A stretch of 64,000 bases of DNA from Tropicimonas sp. IMCC34043 (lineage in GTDB: Bacteria > Pseudomonadota > Alphaproteobacteria > Rhodobacterales > Rhodobacteraceae): positions 413,930 through 477,929 of the forward strand of contig NZ_QMEK01000003.1 of the NCBI RefSeq assembly GCF_003390845.1, given 5' to 3'. Below the pieces are notes generated by a model that saw only the letters and a program-made list of their open reading frames with translations, was not told the origin of the DNA and did not search any database. A program made the translations under genes and the position numbers. Below are positions 43,311 through 53,718 of the stretch, one piece after another. The stretch's first letter is position 1, and the number at the start of each line of letters is the position of its first letter.

Positions 43311-44516
43311 TCAGCCTTGGCCAAGCCTTGTCGCGGCGGCCCGGCCGGCCCAAAGCCCCGTCGCAAGGCAGGCGGTCAGCAGATAGCCCCCGGTCGGGGC
43401 ATCCCAGGCGAGCATCTCGCCCGCCGCGAAACATCCCGGCCGCGCCCGCAACATCAGATCCTCGTCCACCCCGTCGCGGCGCACCCCGCCCGCGGTCGAG
43501 ATCGCCTCGTCCAGCGGCCGCGGTCCATTGTGGCGGAGTGGCAGCGCCTTGATCCGCGCCGCCAGATCGGCGCTCGCGGGAAGCGGCGCGCCGAATTCGC
43601 GCAACAGCGCGATCTTCACCGGATCGAGCCCCAGCGTCCGCCGCAAGTGGTTCGACAGCGAAAGCTTGCCGCGGGGTCGGGCCAGCCGCTCGGCCACGCG
43701 GGCGGCTGTGATGTCGGGCGACAGGTCGATCTCGATCGGTTGCCCCTCGCGGGCCGCCCGGCTGATCGCATAGATACCGCCGCCTTCGATGCCCCGCGCC
43801 GACACGACGAACTCGCCGCGATGGCGACGCCCTTCGGCCCGCAGCGCGACGCCCTTGACCGGCGTGCCGAAGAACCGTGCCATATGCGGCGACCAGTCGA
43901 CCATCAGCCCGACGTTGCTGGGCTGAAAGGGATCGAGCGGCACGCCCGCGCCGGCAAGTGTGGCCGCCCAGGCGCCGTCCGAGCCGAGCCTTGCCCAGCT
44001 CGATCCGCCAAGCGCCAGCACCGTGGCGCGCGCCTCGATCCGGCGCGGTCCCTCGGGCGTGTCGAACACCGATGCCTGCCCGTCCCAGCCTTGCCAGCGC
44101 CAGCGGCTTCGCAGGCTGACACCGCCCTGATCGAGCCGCCGCAGCCAGGCGCGCAGCAGCGGCGATGCCTTCATCGCCGCCGGAAACACCCGTCCGGTGG
44201 AGCCGGTGAAGACTTCCTGCCCAAGCCCGCGCATCCAGTCCTGAACCTCGGCGGGGCCGAAGGCCGCAAGCATCGGGGCAAGCCAGTCGGCGGCCTCGCC
44301 ATAGGCACCAAGAAACCGGTCATACGGTTCGTCCCGGGTGATGTTGAGCCCGGATTTCCCGGCCATCAGCAGCTTGCGCGCGGGCGAGGGCTTTGCCTCG
44401 GTCACGACGACGCTATGGCCTGCGGCGGCCAGCGCCTCGGCCGCCATCAGCCCCGCAGGGCCCGCGCCAACGATCAGTGCCGCGATCCGTTCGTCTTCCA
44501 CCAGAGTTCCGTCCAT
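43311..44516 (-). CDS. BaiN/HI0933-like FAD-dependent flavoprotein (TIGR03862 type)
   Basis: A 401-residue two-dinucleotide-binding flavoprotein. FAD site is ALIVGAGPAGLMAAEALAAA, then GKSGLNITRDEP, EVFTGSTGRVFPAAMKASPL and, near the C-terminus, STAGGVRRDGVDEDLMLRAR with CFAAGEMLAWDAPTGGYLLT. These are the conserved blocks of the HI0933-like flavoproteins, and the full set matches the group labelled TIGR03862, common in Rhodobacterales. Its reaction is not known. Start 44516 chosen for its CGGAG site; the frame is open ten codons further upstream. Single-gene unit. Confidence 0.87.
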   Translation of the reverse strand: MDGTLVEDERIAALIVGAGPAGLMAAEALAAAGHSVVVTEAKPSPARKLLMAGKSGLNITRDEPYDRFLGAYGEAADWLAPMLAAFGPAEVQDWMRGLGQEVFTGSTGRVFPAAMKASPLLRAWLRRLDQGGVSLRSRWRWQGWDGQASVFDTPEGPRRIEARATVLALGGSSWARLGSDGAWAATLAGAGVPLDPFQPSNVGLMVDWSPHMARFFGTPVKGVALRAEGRRHRGEFVVSARGIEGGGIYAISRAAREGQPIEIDLSPDITAARVAERLARPRGKLSLSNHLRRTLGLDPVKIALLREFGAPLPASADLAARIKALPLRHNGPRPLDEAISTAGGVRRDGVDEDLMLRARPGCFAAGEMLAWDAPTGGYLLTACLATGLWAGRAAATRLGQG

Positions 44517-44621
44517 GAAGAACCGCTCCGGGCGACAGCACCCCACGGCCTGGCACAGATGTCACGGTTCCGGGGGCGGGCGCAAGGCGGCCAGGCCGCA
44601 GCTGCCATCGCGCCCGGGCGC

Positions 44622-45218
44622 TCAGTCCGTCTGCAGTCGCGTCAAGGCCGGTCGCTGCCGCATCCGCGCCAGATAGGCGACGAGTTGCGGTTCGACGATC
44701 GGGAACTGCGCCACATCGGCCCAGATCCCGCAGTGGGTCAGAATGATGTCGGGCACCGTCATCTGGCTGCCCATCAGGAACGGCCCGTCGGCCATGCGCC
44801 GCACCAGAACCTTCTGGCTGCGCTCGAATTCCCACTTCAGGCTGGTCTTGATGGCACCGTCGCGCAGTTCGGGCGGCAGCACGAAGCTGTGGCGCGCAGC
44901 CATCCAAAGCGCCGAATCGAATTCATCGAGCAGAAACTGGGTGATGCTGTCCTGACGCGCGCGGTCGAGTGTGCCGGCGGGGAATGTCAGCTGTCCGTGG
45001 CGGTCGGAAAGGAACGCAAGGATGGCGGTCGAGTCGGTTATCGGGATGCCGTCCACAACCAGCACCGGCACCTTCCCGGCCGGATTCAGCGCGACCACGT
45101 CGGCCGATCGCGGCGGCGCCGGCACATGTTCATAGGACAGCCCCAGTTCCTCGAGCATCCAGAGTACCCGAAGCGACCGGCTGTGTACCCCACCGATGAC
45201 CTTGTATGTCGGCTCCAT
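44622..45218 (-). CDS. Glutathione S-transferase family protein
   Basis: A 198-residue cytosolic protein. The N-terminal thioredoxin-like half contains a Ser in SRSLRVLWMLEELGL at the position that activates glutathione, then NPAGKVPVLVVDGIPITDSTA with the cis-Pro and the ES-like DST glutathione contact. The C-terminal helical half has FLMGSQMTVPDIILTHCGIW, a conserved N-capping box with Asp. It may detoxify electrophiles, but no substrate can be read. Isolated single gene between the flavoprotein and holA on the same strand. Confidence 0.85.
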   Translation of the reverse strand: MEPTYKVIGGVHSRSLRVLWMLEELGLSYEHVPAPPRSADVVALNPAGKVPVLVVDGIPITDSTAILAFLSDRHGQLTFPAGTLDRARQDSITQFLLDEFDSALWMAARHSFVLPPELRDGAIKTSLKWEFERSQKVLVRRMADGPFLMGSQMTVPDIILTHCGIWADVAQFPIVEPQLVAYLARMRQRPALTRLQTD

Positions 45219-45310
45219 GGACCCTTGCAGACCTCCACCTGCGAAAGACTTTCACGGATGCCCGTGTCGGTAAAGGCCGTGGCGGCGGTGTCAGCGCGAC
45301 TTCCGCAACG

Positions 45311-46342
45311 TCAGATCCGGGCCGACCGCAGCATCGCAAGCCGCACGCAAAGCCGTTCGACCAGCGCCATCTGGGGCGCGGTCTGTCCGGCAGAGCGCAG
45401 CGCCAGATCGGTGTCGACCAGATTCGCAAGCGCGCGTTCCAGCCGCCTTAGCCGCCATGCCTCGGCCTGCCGGATCATGCGGTCGCGGCGCGGGCCGAAC
45501 ACGGGCGGGCGCTGCCGCGACAGCCCAGACGCCGGACCGCCGGGATCGGCGGCGGCGGCATGAAGCGTGCGAAAATGCCGGCCAAGCGCGATCACCAGCC
45601 CGACGGCTGGCTCGCCCTGGCCATCGAGACGGCGCATCAACCCCGCGACCCGGTCGACCTGACCATCGGCGACGCTGTTGATAAGCTCGTCGACCGCCGC
45701 TTCGATACTTGCGGGCGCAAGGGCCGCAACCTCATCGGCGCTGAGCGGCGCGGGATCGCCAAGCTTGTAGAGCGCGATCTTTTCCAGCGTCTGGCGGAAG
45801 TCGCCGGGGTCGAGCGCCCGGCCAAGCGATTCGAGATCGCCCATGACAGCCGGGCTGACCGCGCCCATCCCGGCGCGCGTCAGCTCGGCCTCGATCTGCG
45901 CCCTGTCGGGCGGGTCGTCATAGATCGCGGCCGCATAGGCGCGCGGGGCATCCTCGAACAGCTTGCGCAGTTTCGACCGTGCGGGCAGCGGACCGGCGGT
46001 TGCGACGATCATCGCATCGCCCTCGCGCCAGTCGGCAAGGGCGGTTGCGAAGGTGGCTGTCAGCCCGTCGCCCGCATCCTCGACCAGTACGGCGCGGGGG
46101 CCGGGAAAGAACCCGGCCGCCTTGAGCGCATCGAGCAAAGCTGCGGGGTCGCGCCGCAGATCGGCTGCGGCCACCCGCGCCAGGCGCATTTCGGCTTCGC
46201 CCTGCGGCCCGATCAGCGCGGCGATCAGATCCTGGCGTTTCAGCGCTACCCGCATTGCGTCGGCGCCGTGGATCAGCACCCCGGGCCGGGACGGATCGGG
46301 CCGCTTGAAGAAGGCCGCCGCATCCCGGGTCGAGAGCTTCAT
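45311..46342 (-). CDS. holA: DNA polymerase III delta subunit
   Basis: A 343-residue clamp-loader subunit that opens the sliding clamp. It shows the conserved start [40 protein letters not shown], the VEDAGDGLTATFATALADW region, and C-terminal helical domain LVDTDLALRSAGQTAPQMAL common to delta proteins. Divergent at sequence level in all bacteria but recognisable, and genomic position after leuS and lptE is the usual alphaproteobacterial one. Its start overlaps the end of lptE by four bases. Confidence 0.88.
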   Translation of the reverse strand: MKLSTRDAAAFFKRPDPSRPGVLIHGADAMRVALKRQDLIAALIGPQGEAEMRLARVAAADLRRDPAALLDALKAAGFFPGPRAVLVEDAGDGLTATFATALADWREGDAMIVATAGPLPARSKLRKLFEDAPRAYAAAIYDDPPDRAQIEAELTRAGMGAVSPAVMGDLESLGRALDPGDFRQTLEKIALYKLGDPAPLSADEVAALAPASIEAAVDELINSVADGQVDRVAGLMRRLDGQGEPAVGLVIALGRHFRTLHAAAADPGGPASGLSRQRPPVFGPRRDRMIRQAEAWRLRRLERALANLVDTDLALRSAGQTAPQMALVERLCVRLAMLRSARI

Positions 46343-46836
46343 TTAGCCCATTTTCCCGCGGTGCTGAGAAGCTGGGTCGCGACCTGTTCGGCCAGCACGT
46401 CCATCAGCCGGATATAGGCCGCGTTCTTCTGCGCGTTCGTGGCAACCGTGGTGCCTACGGCGGAATAGGCGACGAATGTGTCGGTAAAGCCAGTATTCAG
46501 CACCGCGCCGGTGGCGCGGTTGACCACTTGGTAACTGACATTGCCCCTCAGGTGATAGCGCAGGATCGACTGGCTTTGCGTGATAGCGAGCGAGGTCGAG
46601 GAGACGTTGATCGTATAGCGCAGTTCAAGCGGCGAATCCTCGCGCCCGCCGAGATTGTCCTCGAAGGCGCTGGCAAAGAGAAAATCGATGCGGTCGCTGG
46701 GGGTGGCGGCGCGCACCTTGCCCTGGATCAGGGTACCGGTCCCCTGGGGGCCATAGACCGGAGAAAATCCGCAGCCGGCGGCTGCCAGTGTAGCCCCGAG
46801 GCCGGCAAGGACGCTTCTGCGATCAGACCACGACAT
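46339..46836 (-). CDS. lptE: LPS-assembly lipoprotein LptE
   Basis: A 165-residue outer-membrane lipoprotein that supports LptD in placing lipopolysaccharide at the cell surface. Residues 1-22 form a lipoprotein signal with lipobox LAAAGC; Cys22 would be acylated. Downstream [20 protein letters not shown] and [20 protein letters not shown] match the LptE pattern. Overlaps leuS by 14 bases and holA by four. The operon couples protein synthesis, LPS export and replication genes, as in other alphaproteobacteria. Confidence 0.9.
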   Translation of the reverse strand: MSWSDRRSVLAGLGATLAAAGCGFSPVYGPQGTGTLIQGKVRAATPSDRIDFLFASAFEDNLGGREDSPLELRYTINVSSTSLAITQSQSILRYHLRGNVSYQVVNRATGAVLNTGFTDTFVAYSAVGTTVATNAQKNAAYIRLMDVLAEQVATQLLSTAGKWAK

Positions 46837-49450
46837 TCACGATCCGCCCCGGCACCACGATCAGTTTCTTCGGTGAGCCGCCTTCCAGCGCCTTCACGAC
46901 CGCGGCATGTTCCAGAACCAGCGCCTCGACCGCGGCCTTGCTGGCGTCCTTGGCGACCTCGATCTCGCCGCGGCGCTTGCCGTTGATCTGGATCGGCAGG
47001 GTCACGGTATCCTCGACCAGCAGCGCGGGGTCGGCCTTTGGCCAGCCTGCCTCGGCGACCAGACCCGTCCCCCCCAGCATCGCCCAGAGCTCTTCCGCCA
47101 GATGCGGGGTCATCGGCGACATAAGCTGCGCCATGACGCGCATCGCCTCGGCCTTTGCCCCGGCGCTGGCGGCGGATTTCGCGACCGTGTTGGTGAAGCC
47201 ATAGAGCTTGGCAATCGAGGTGTTGAAGGCGAATCCCTCGATCCCCTCGGTCACATCGGCGATGGCGCGGTGGGTGGCGCGTTCCAGCGCTTCATCCTCG
47301 GCACCGCCCTCGGGCGCGCCCGCATCCTTCAGCTCGAAGGCAAGGCGATAGACCCGGCCCAGATGCTTGAAGGCAGCCTCGGCGCCCGAAGCGGTCCATT
47401 CGACGTCGCGCTCGGGCGGGCTGTCGGACATCACGAACCAGCGCGCGGTATCGGCGCCATAGGCCGCAACGATCGACACCGGATCGACCACGTTCTTCTT
47501 CGACTTCGACATCTTGGCCGAGGGGATGACCTCGACCGCCTCGCCGGTGGCTTTCAGAACGACCGTCCCGTCGGCACTGCGCTCGACCTCTTCGGGCAGA
47601 TGATAGATCGGCCGCCGGCCTTCGTTTTGCGGGACGCCATCGGAAACGGTCGTCCCGTCATAGCGCAGCGGCTCATAGGTCAGGTAAATCTCGTGGGTCA
47701 CCATGCCCTGGGTAAACAGCGCCTCGAACGGCTCCTTGCACTTCTCGGGCAGGTGGCCGGTCAGGTGCATGGCGCGGGCGAAGAACCGGGAATAGAGCAG
47801 GTGCAGGATCGCGTGCTCGATGCCGCCGATATACTGGTCGACGTTCATCCAGTACTCGGTCTCGGCGGGGTCGGTCGGCGTCGTCGCGTGCGGCGCGGTG
47901 AAGCGCGCGAAGTACCACGACGAATCGACGAAGGTGTCCATCGTGTCGGTTTCGCGTTTTGCTGGCGCCCCGCAGACCGGGCAGGGCACGTCGCGCCATG
48001 TCGGGTGCCGGTCGAGCGGGTTGCCCGGCGCATCGAAGCTGACGTCGTCGGGCAGGCGCACGGGCAGGTTCTCGCGCTTTTCGGCCACCACGCCGCAGTC
48101 GGCGCAATGCACCACAGGGATCGGGCAACCCCAATAGCGCTGGCGCGACAGCCCCCAGTCACGCAGCCGGAACTTGGTGACGCCGGTGCCGATCCCGAGC
48201 GACTCGAAATGCGCAATGGCGGTGGCAATGCCTTCTTCACCGGTCTGGATCCGCTCGCCCGCGAATCCGCGGACATAGTCGACCCGTTCCGACTTTTGCG
48301 GGACAAAGGCCGCGCCGCCGTTCTCGGGTGCCACGAACTCTGCGCCCGGATCGAGCGGGGCGAAGGTCGAATGGACCGTCAGGTCGTATTTGCGGGCAAA
48401 GTCGAGATCGCGCTGGTCGTGCGCCGGGCAGCCAAAGATGGCGCCGGTGCCGTAGTCCATCAGGATGAAGTTGGCGACGTGGACCGGCAGTTCCCAGTCC
48501 GGATCGAACGGGTGACGCACCTTCAGCCCGGTGTCGAATCCCTTTTTCTCGGCGGTCTCAAGCTCTTCCTCCGAGGTGCCCATGCGGCGGCATTCGGCGC
48601 AGAAGGCGGCCAGTTCGGGGTTGCCGGGTTCGAGCGACTTGACCAGCGGATGGTCGGGCGACAGGCCGACGAAGCTTGCCCCCATCAGCGTGTCGGGGCG
48701 GGTCGTATAGACCTCGATCGTCTCGTGGCCCTCGGGGGCGTTGATCACCTCGAAGGCGAATTGCAGCCCGCGGCTGCGTCCGATCCAGTTGGCCTGCATC
48801 AGCCGCACCTTCTCGGGCCATTTCTCCAGCCCCTCGAGCGCATCGAGCAGCTCGCCCGCGAAATCGGAAATCCGGAAGAACCATTGCGTCAGCTCGCGGC
48901 GTTCGACCAGCGCGCCGGATCGCCAGCCGCGCCCGTTCTCGACCTGTTCATTGGCCAGAACCGTCATGTCGACCGGGTCCCAGTTGACCATCGCGGCCTT
49001 GCGATAGATCAGCCCGGCGTCGAGCATGTCGATGAACATGCGCTGCTGCTGGGCGTAATATTCGGGATCGCAGGTGGCGAACTCGCGGCTCCAGTCGATC
49101 GACAGGCCCAGAGGCTTCATCTGATCGCGCATGGTGGCGATGTTCGAATAGGTCCAGTCCTTGGGGTGGCCGCCGCTTGCCATCGCGGCATTCTCGGCCG
49201 GCATACCGAAGGCGTCCCAGCCCATGGGGTGCAGCACGGAATAGCCGCAGGAAGATTTGTAGCGGGCGATCACGTCGCCCATCGTGTAATTGCGCACATG
49301 CCCGATGTGGATCCGCCCCGAGGGATAGGGAAACATCTCGAGCACATAGTATTTCGGCCGCGCCGGGTCGTGGCGGGCGGTAAAACACCCCGCCGCCTTC
49401 CAGGCCTTCTGCCATTTCGGTTCGATCTCGGACGGGATCAGGCGGGACAT
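46823..49450 (-). CDS. leuS: Leucyl-tRNA synthetase
   Basis: An 875-residue class Ia synthetase of the usual length. HIGH motif at residues 48-51 ([18 protein letters not shown]) and KMSKSKKN around residue 645 bind ATP. The editing (CP1) domain between them includes [20 protein letters not shown] with the conserved threonine-rich site, and [20 protein letters not shown]. Zinc-type cysteines lie in [11 protein letters not shown] and [10 protein letters not shown]. Nothing odd seen. Starts 98 bases after the DUF3576 stop and overlaps lptE at its end. Confidence 0.97.
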   Translation of the reverse strand: MSRLIPSEIEPKWQKAWKAAGCFTARHDPARPKYYVLEMFPYPSGRIHIGHVRNYTMGDVIARYKSSCGYSVLHPMGWDAFGMPAENAAMASGGHPKDWTYSNIATMRDQMKPLGLSIDWSREFATCDPEYYAQQQRMFIDMLDAGLIYRKAAMVNWDPVDMTVLANEQVENGRGWRSGALVERRELTQWFFRISDFAGELLDALEGLEKWPEKVRLMQANWIGRSRGLQFAFEVINAPEGHETIEVYTTRPDTLMGASFVGLSPDHPLVKSLEPGNPELAAFCAECRRMGTSEEELETAEKKGFDTGLKVRHPFDPDWELPVHVANFILMDYGTGAIFGCPAHDQRDLDFARKYDLTVHSTFAPLDPGAEFVAPENGGAAFVPQKSERVDYVRGFAGERIQTGEEGIATAIAHFESLGIGTGVTKFRLRDWGLSRQRYWGCPIPVVHCADCGVVAEKRENLPVRLPDDVSFDAPGNPLDRHPTWRDVPCPVCGAPAKRETDTMDTFVDSSWYFARFTAPHATTPTDPAETEYWMNVDQYIGGIEHAILHLLYSRFFARAMHLTGHLPEKCKEPFEALFTQGMVTHEIYLTYEPLRYDGTTVSDGVPQNEGRRPIYHLPEEVERSADGTVVLKATGEAVEVIPSAKMSKSKKNVVDPVSIVAAYGADTARWFVMSDSPPERDVEWTASGAEAAFKHLGRVYRLAFELKDAGAPEGGAEDEALERATHRAIADVTEGIEGFAFNTSIAKLYGFTNTVAKSAASAGAKAEAMRVMAQLMSPMTPHLAEELWAMLGGTGLVAEAGWPKADPALLVEDTVTLPIQINGKRRGEIEVAKDASKAAVEALVLEHAAVVKALEGGSPKKLIVVPGRIVNVVV

Positions 49451-49548
49451 CGGATTACCTCGGCTCGGCGCGCATTTCCTTGGCTCGCGGCTTGATAAGG
49501 GGCGCCTGCGCGGGCGTCCAGTGCTGCCGTGCCGGGGGCGGACGACGC

Positions 49549-50052
49549 CTAAAGGTTGGCGTGGCTGATCCGCAATTGCCGTGCGCGGGTCAGGATCGCA
49601 TCCTCGACCGCCCGGACGGTGTCGGGATCGGCCGGCCCCCCGCGGGTGGCCACCGCGACCTTGAGCGAGCGTGCATCGAGCGCCGGATCGGTGACCTGCA
49701 CGGTGGCGCGATAGGCCGTGCCGCCGCCCGGAGGCCTGCCATAGCCGAACACGATGACACCCGAGAACGGGTCGATGCGTTCGACCGGCAGGAAGCTCAA
49801 CACGTCGAGCGAGGCGTTCCAGAGATAGCGGTTGACCTCGAGCGTGATGTTCGGGTCGTCGAGGTTGACGAAAAGGTCCCAGATCGTGTCGCGTTTGTAG
49901 CCATAGTCATTCAGCGCGGGATTGAACTCGTCGGGCAGGTTCGCGGGTCGGTCAGTTACATTGACCGAATTTCCGCCCTTGCCGCCGCAGGCCGCAAGCG
50001 CAGCCATAAGGACAAGTCCGGTCCCGGTCCGTATTAACGATCGGAAGGTCAT
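49549..50052 (-). CDS. DUF3576 exported lipoprotein
   Basis: A 167-residue protein with a lipoprotein-type signal ([12 protein letters not shown], Cys22 as candidate lipid site) followed by [20 protein letters not shown] and [20 protein letters not shown]. The YLWxASLDxLSFxP pattern is the DUF3576 core, a family of alphaproteobacterial proteins of unknown function regularly found beside leuS. A role in envelope biology with LptE is suggested only by neighbourhood. ATG 50052 was chosen because the signal peptide begins there. Confidence 0.86.
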   Translation of the reverse strand: MTFRSLIRTGTGLVLMAALAACGGKGGNSVNVTDRPANLPDEFNPALNDYGYKRDTIWDLFVNLDDPNITLEVNRYLWNASLDVLSFLPVERIDPFSGVIVFGYGRPPGGGTAYRATVQVTDPALDARSLKVAVATRGGPADPDTVRAVEDAILTRARQLRISHANL

Positions 50053-50285
50053 GCCCTTTACCCTCTTCAACTTTTCGTCGTGTCTACCCGAGCGTCCCGA
50101 GCCGGACAAGTCATAGCGGACGGGCGGGGAAAAACCACTGTGGCATTGCTGCACCAAATTTTCGGCCGTGCCGTGCGATTTTGAAGACTGCATTGCAAAC
50201 AGGCCCTCCCGGAGCGAGACACATGGCCATACCCAATTCGGATTCTCGAGTTGAGGTGAACTCTTGAGATAAACGAGGGAAAACG

Positions 50286-51428
50286 ATGAAAAAGCTTCTT
50301 CTCGCTTCGACGGCGCTGGTTGCCTTCGCTGGCGCAGCTGCCGCAGAGATCAGCATCTCCGGCTCGGCGAAAATGGGTCTGGTTGGCGCTTCGGCGAAGT
50401 CCAAGTACGATGTCACGGACGGCGATACCGGCGTAAAGACCAAATACAACAGCACCTACACCTCGCCGGCGCAGTTCTTCCAAGACGTCGACGTGACCTT
50501 CACGATGTCGGGTGAAACCGATGGCGGCCTCGCCTTCGGTACCTCCGTCGACCTCGACGAAGCCGTCAAGCTGGACAAAGAACTCAGCAACCAAGGCGTT
50601 GCGATCTTTGTGTCGGGCGACTTCGGCACCGTGACCATGGGCGACACCGACGGTGCGCTGGCTGCCGTTCTGTGGTCGGGCGACGAACTGTCGAACACCC
50701 CGGGCTCGCTGAACGACGCCGACACCACCACGCTGGGCTTCAACGACACCTGGCTCGACGGTTCGGGCGACGGCCAAGTCCTGCGCTACGACTACACCTA
50801 CGATGCGTTCCAGTTCTCGATGTCCTTGGAGCAGCAGCCGACCGGTGACAACGGCGAAGTTCTCGATGGTGACGACGACATCATCTGGGCTGTCGGTGTT
50901 GGCTACACCTACACCTTCGGCGGTGGCAACGCGATCTTCGGCCTCGGCTACCAGCAAGCTGGTGACGGCGCCATCGAGTTCGAAACCACCGACGCCGACC
51001 TTCTGAACCTCGGCGATGATATCTTCATCGGCGGCGGCGACACCACCGTTTGGGGTCTGACGGCTGCGGTTCAGCTGGACAACGGTCTGACCACCGGTGT
51101 GACCTACTCGCAGTACGACTTCAAAGACTATGACGTCAACATCGACTACTGGGCCTTCGGCATCGGCTATGTCTACGACGCGTTCCAAGTTGGCGTGAAC
51201 TACGGCGCCTTCATCGGCGACGACGATGCCGACGTGACGCTGCAAGGCTGGGGTATCGCTGCTGCCTACGATCTGGGTGGCGGGCTCGACATCGCGGCTG
51301 GCTACGGCTGGTCGTCGATCGACGGTACGCTCTACACCGACTACAACGACGACGGCGTGACCGACAAGGTCAAGACCAACGACGTGACCGCCGAGAACTG
51401 GTCGTTCGGCCTGCGTATGGCCTTCTGA
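50286..51428 (+). CDS. Rhodobacter-type outer-membrane porin
   Basis: A 380-residue outer-membrane barrel protein. Residues 1-20 are a signal peptide (KKLLLASTALVAFAGAAAA), and the mature part starts EISISGSAKMGL. Repeated beta-strand patterns rich in Gly, Asp and aromatic residues follow. The last strand ENWSFGLRMAF ends in Phe, the usual signal for barrel assembly. The Asp-rich part near residues 100-200 suits cation passage; inference. Codon choice is more restricted than in its neighbours, with GCT, GGC and CAA, the mark of very high expression. A strong terminator follows. Confidence 0.93.
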   Translation: MKKLLLASTALVAFAGAAAAEISISGSAKMGLVGASAKSKYDVTDGDTGVKTKYNSTYTSPAQFFQDVDVTFTMSGETDGGLAFGTSVDLDEAVKLDKELSNQGVAIFVSGDFGTVTMGDTDGALAAVLWSGDELSNTPGSLNDADTTTLGFNDTWLDGSGDGQVLRYDYTYDAFQFSMSLEQQPTGDNGEVLDGDDDIIWAVGVGYTYTFGGGNAIFGLGYQQAGDGAIEFETTDADLLNLGDDIFIGGGDTTVWGLTAAVQLDNGLTTGVTYSQYDFKDYDVNIDYWAFGIGYVYDAFQVGVNYGAFIGDDDADVTLQGWGIAAAYDLGGGLDIAAGYGWSSIDGTLYTDYNDDGVTDKVKTNDVTAENWSFGLRMAF

Positions 51429-51454
51429 TCTCGGATCGGAATGCACTGCATAGA

Positions 51455-51481
51455 GGGCGGGTCTTCGGACCCGCCCTTTTT
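51455..51481 (+). terminator. Rho-independent terminator after porin gene
   Basis: GGGCGGGTC (51455-51463) and GACCCGCCC (51468-51476) form a perfect 9-bp stem with the stable UUCG loop, followed by five T residues. Clear intrinsic terminator 26 bases beyond the porin stop. Confidence 0.94.
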
Positions 51482-51996
51482 CGTTGTGAAACAGATGCTT
51501 GATGGCTTTCCGTCGACCCGATGGTCGCGGCCCTCCCCGTAAAATCCGGACAATATGCGGACGCCGCAGCAGCCGGAACGACTGATCAGGTGATCGTTTC
51601 CGGCGTTCTCTGGCTTCGCGTCGGGCGGCCGTCCTTGTTCCCTCTCCTTTTTCCCTCTCGCTTCCATCTGGCGAACCGGCAGATCGTGGCCAGGAAGAGG
51701 GCGTCCCTCTGGTGGGCCCTGCGGTTCTCATAAAGCGGCGATGGCAATGGCTGGGTGCGCCGTCCCCAGCGACGCGGTCGCTGCTCGGGGCCTCGGATTT
51801 TCCCGGCGGAGGTTCGGTGGATTGGGCGTGCTCCAGCAGAATCGGGGCGAGCCGCTCAGGCTCATCTCTGACCTGCGGTAGGGGTACGGCCCACCGAAGT
51901 GCGGAGACGCTCAGCGACTCTCGCAGAGGCGCGGCTGTGCAGTTCGGCAAGGAGGCCATTGGACTCGCGTCGCGGTATCGACGATAGAGTTGCGGG
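51482..51996. other. Gene-free stretch between porin and YcaQ-like gene
   Basis: About 515 bases after the porin terminator without any supported gene. No tRNA, repeat or family similarity is visible on either strand. Short open frames show no consistent third-position GC bias. The last 100 bases must contain the promoter of the YcaQ-like gene, but I cannot pick hexamers. Confidence 0.4.
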
Positions 51997-53208
51997 ATGA
52001 CACGCCCCGTTTTGGACAATCAGCACGCACGCCGCCTGTTTCTGGACCGTCACCTCCTGTTGCGCCCGGGTTCGGGGCCGGGCAAGGGTGAGGACCTGAA
52101 CGCTGTGCTGCACGGGCTTGGGTTCGTCCAGGTCGACAGCGTCAACACGCTTGCCCGCGCCCATGATCTGATCCTTTGGTCCCGCCGCGGCCAGTACCGG
52201 CCAAAGGCGCTCGAAACCCTTGTCGCGCATCATCGCACGGCCTTCGAGCACTGGACGCACGACGCGGCGATCGTCCCGATGTCGTTCTATCCGATGTGGC
52301 GCCTGAAGTTCACCCGCGACGAGGCGCGGATGCGCGCGCGCTGGACGCCGGTGCGCCGCGAAGGATGGGAGGACGAAATCGATACCGTGCTCCGCCACGT
52401 GGCCGACACTGGCCCGGTCTGTTCTCTCGATGTGGGCGGCGGCGAGAAGAGAGGATCGTCGGGCTGGTGGGACTGGCATCCGTCCAAGACGGCGCTCGAA
52501 TTCCTCTGGAGATCCGGCAGGCTGGCGATCAGCCACCGGCGGGGCTTTCGCAAGTTCTATGATCTGGCCGAGCGCGTGATCCCGCCAGAGCACAGCGACC
52601 GCCGACTCGACGACCGTGACATCGTCGACTGGGCGATGTCGGAGGCTCTGTGGCGCCTCGGCTTCGGCACGAGCGGCGAGCTGGCGGCCTTTTTCGACAT
52701 GGTGACACGCGATGAGGCGAAGGCCTGGTGTGCGGAGGCACTCTCGTGTGGACGCATCCTGGAGGCGGACATCGAGATGGCGAATGGAGCCCTGCGGCGC
52801 AGCTTTACGACAGCTTCCATTTTGGACGAGGCCTATTCGCTGAGCGCGCCAACGTCGCGCGTGCGCATTCTTTCGCCGTTCGATCCCGCGCTGCGAGACC
52901 GGGCACGGGCCGAACGGCTGTTCGGCTTCCACTACCGGATCGAGATCTTCGTCCCCGAAGCCAAACGGCGATACGGCTATTATGTTTTTCCGGTTCTACA
53001 GGGCGACCGGATCATCGGGCGCCTCGACGTCAAGCGGGCCGGCAATGCTCTTGCCGTCCGCGCCTTCTGGCCGGAAGTCGGCGTGGGCATGGGCAGGGCG
53101 CGCACCGCCGGTTTGATGTCGGAACTCGAACGGGTCAAAGGGCTGGTCGGATCGGATAGGGTAGAGTTCTCACCGGACTGGCTGCACGATCGACCGTCGG
53201 CCGCATGA
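51997..53208 (+). CDS. YcaQ-like winged-helix DNA glycosylase (HTH_42 family)
   Basis: A 403-residue protein of the HTH_42/YcaQ family, which unhooks DNA interstrand crosslinks and removes alkylated bases. The catalytic QxD motif is visible as FVQVDSVNTLARAHDLILWS. Three tandem winged-helix modules follow, with the phrases FEHWTHDAAIVPMSFYPMWR and LSPFDPALRDRARAERLFGF, which is well conserved. The C-terminal YYVFPVLQGDRIIGRLDVKR completes the family. Flanked by gene-free gaps of about 500 bases on each side, an isolated single-gene unit and possibly acquired. Confidence 0.87.
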   Translation: MTRPVLDNQHARRLFLDRHLLLRPGSGPGKGEDLNAVLHGLGFVQVDSVNTLARAHDLILWSRRGQYRPKALETLVAHHRTAFEHWTHDAAIVPMSFYPMWRLKFTRDEARMRARWTPVRREGWEDEIDTVLRHVADTGPVCSLDVGGGEKRGSSGWWDWHPSKTALEFLWRSGRLAISHRRGFRKFYDLAERVIPPEHSDRRLDDRDIVDWAMSEALWRLGFGTSGELAAFFDMVTRDEAKAWCAEALSCGRILEADIEMANGALRRSFTTASILDEAYSLSAPTSRVRILSPFDPALRDRARAERLFGFHYRIEIFVPEAKRRYGYYVFPVLQGDRIIGRLDVKRAGNALAVRAFWPEVGVGMGRARTAGLMSELERVKGLVGSDRVEFSPDWLHDRPSAA

Positions 53209-53718
53209 CGGTTCCGGCCCAGAATGGCTATCCGCCGATCTCCAACCCTACTTCCGCTTTGCCCGCCAATTCAGTCATTCCGCTTAACAGGCAAGGCCAC
53301 AATTAGCTGGCGATGGGGTACCTGTTTCCAATCCCGGGCAATCTTTCATTGAGCTTGATATGCTGTTCACGGAATGTCGATGGCAGCCATCCTCGTTGGT
53401 CCCAAAAGCGGCGTTGTTTCGGCCTCAAAAGCCGCCTTTCCGTAAAAACCTATCGTGCCAGCAAACCGTGGGATCCTGCAGCAGACGATTAACTGACGCC
53501 GCGGCGGACGCGGACCAGTCCGCAAATGCGGGCACCGCGACAGAGGGAAGGTCGACCTCGCGTTTGATTTCGGCGCACTGGCTCCCGTCTTGCGGCCCAA
53601 CCTTTCCTCTTCTTGCCGCCAGCCGGAGCACCGGGAACGCGCGGCCAGAACGAGCGCAGCCCCATGGCAGGACAGGGCTGCTCGCGCGTCCCGCGCGGCG
53701 GAAATGGATATCCAGGGG
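53209..53718. other. Gene-free stretch between YcaQ-like gene and alpha-glucosidase
   Basis: About 510 bases without a gene I can support. It is lower in GC than the surroundings between 53270 and 53460 and has no tRNA, array or family match. The convergent stops of the YcaQ-like gene and the agl operon flank it, so it only needs to terminate two transcripts. It could be the scar of an insertion, but nothing identifiable is left. Confidence 0.4.

Noticed and set aside
50067..52019. Minus-strand frame of 650 codons across the porin gene
   Set aside because: It is antisense to the porin, whose restricted codon use leaves the reverse strand free of stops; no motif or ribosome site.
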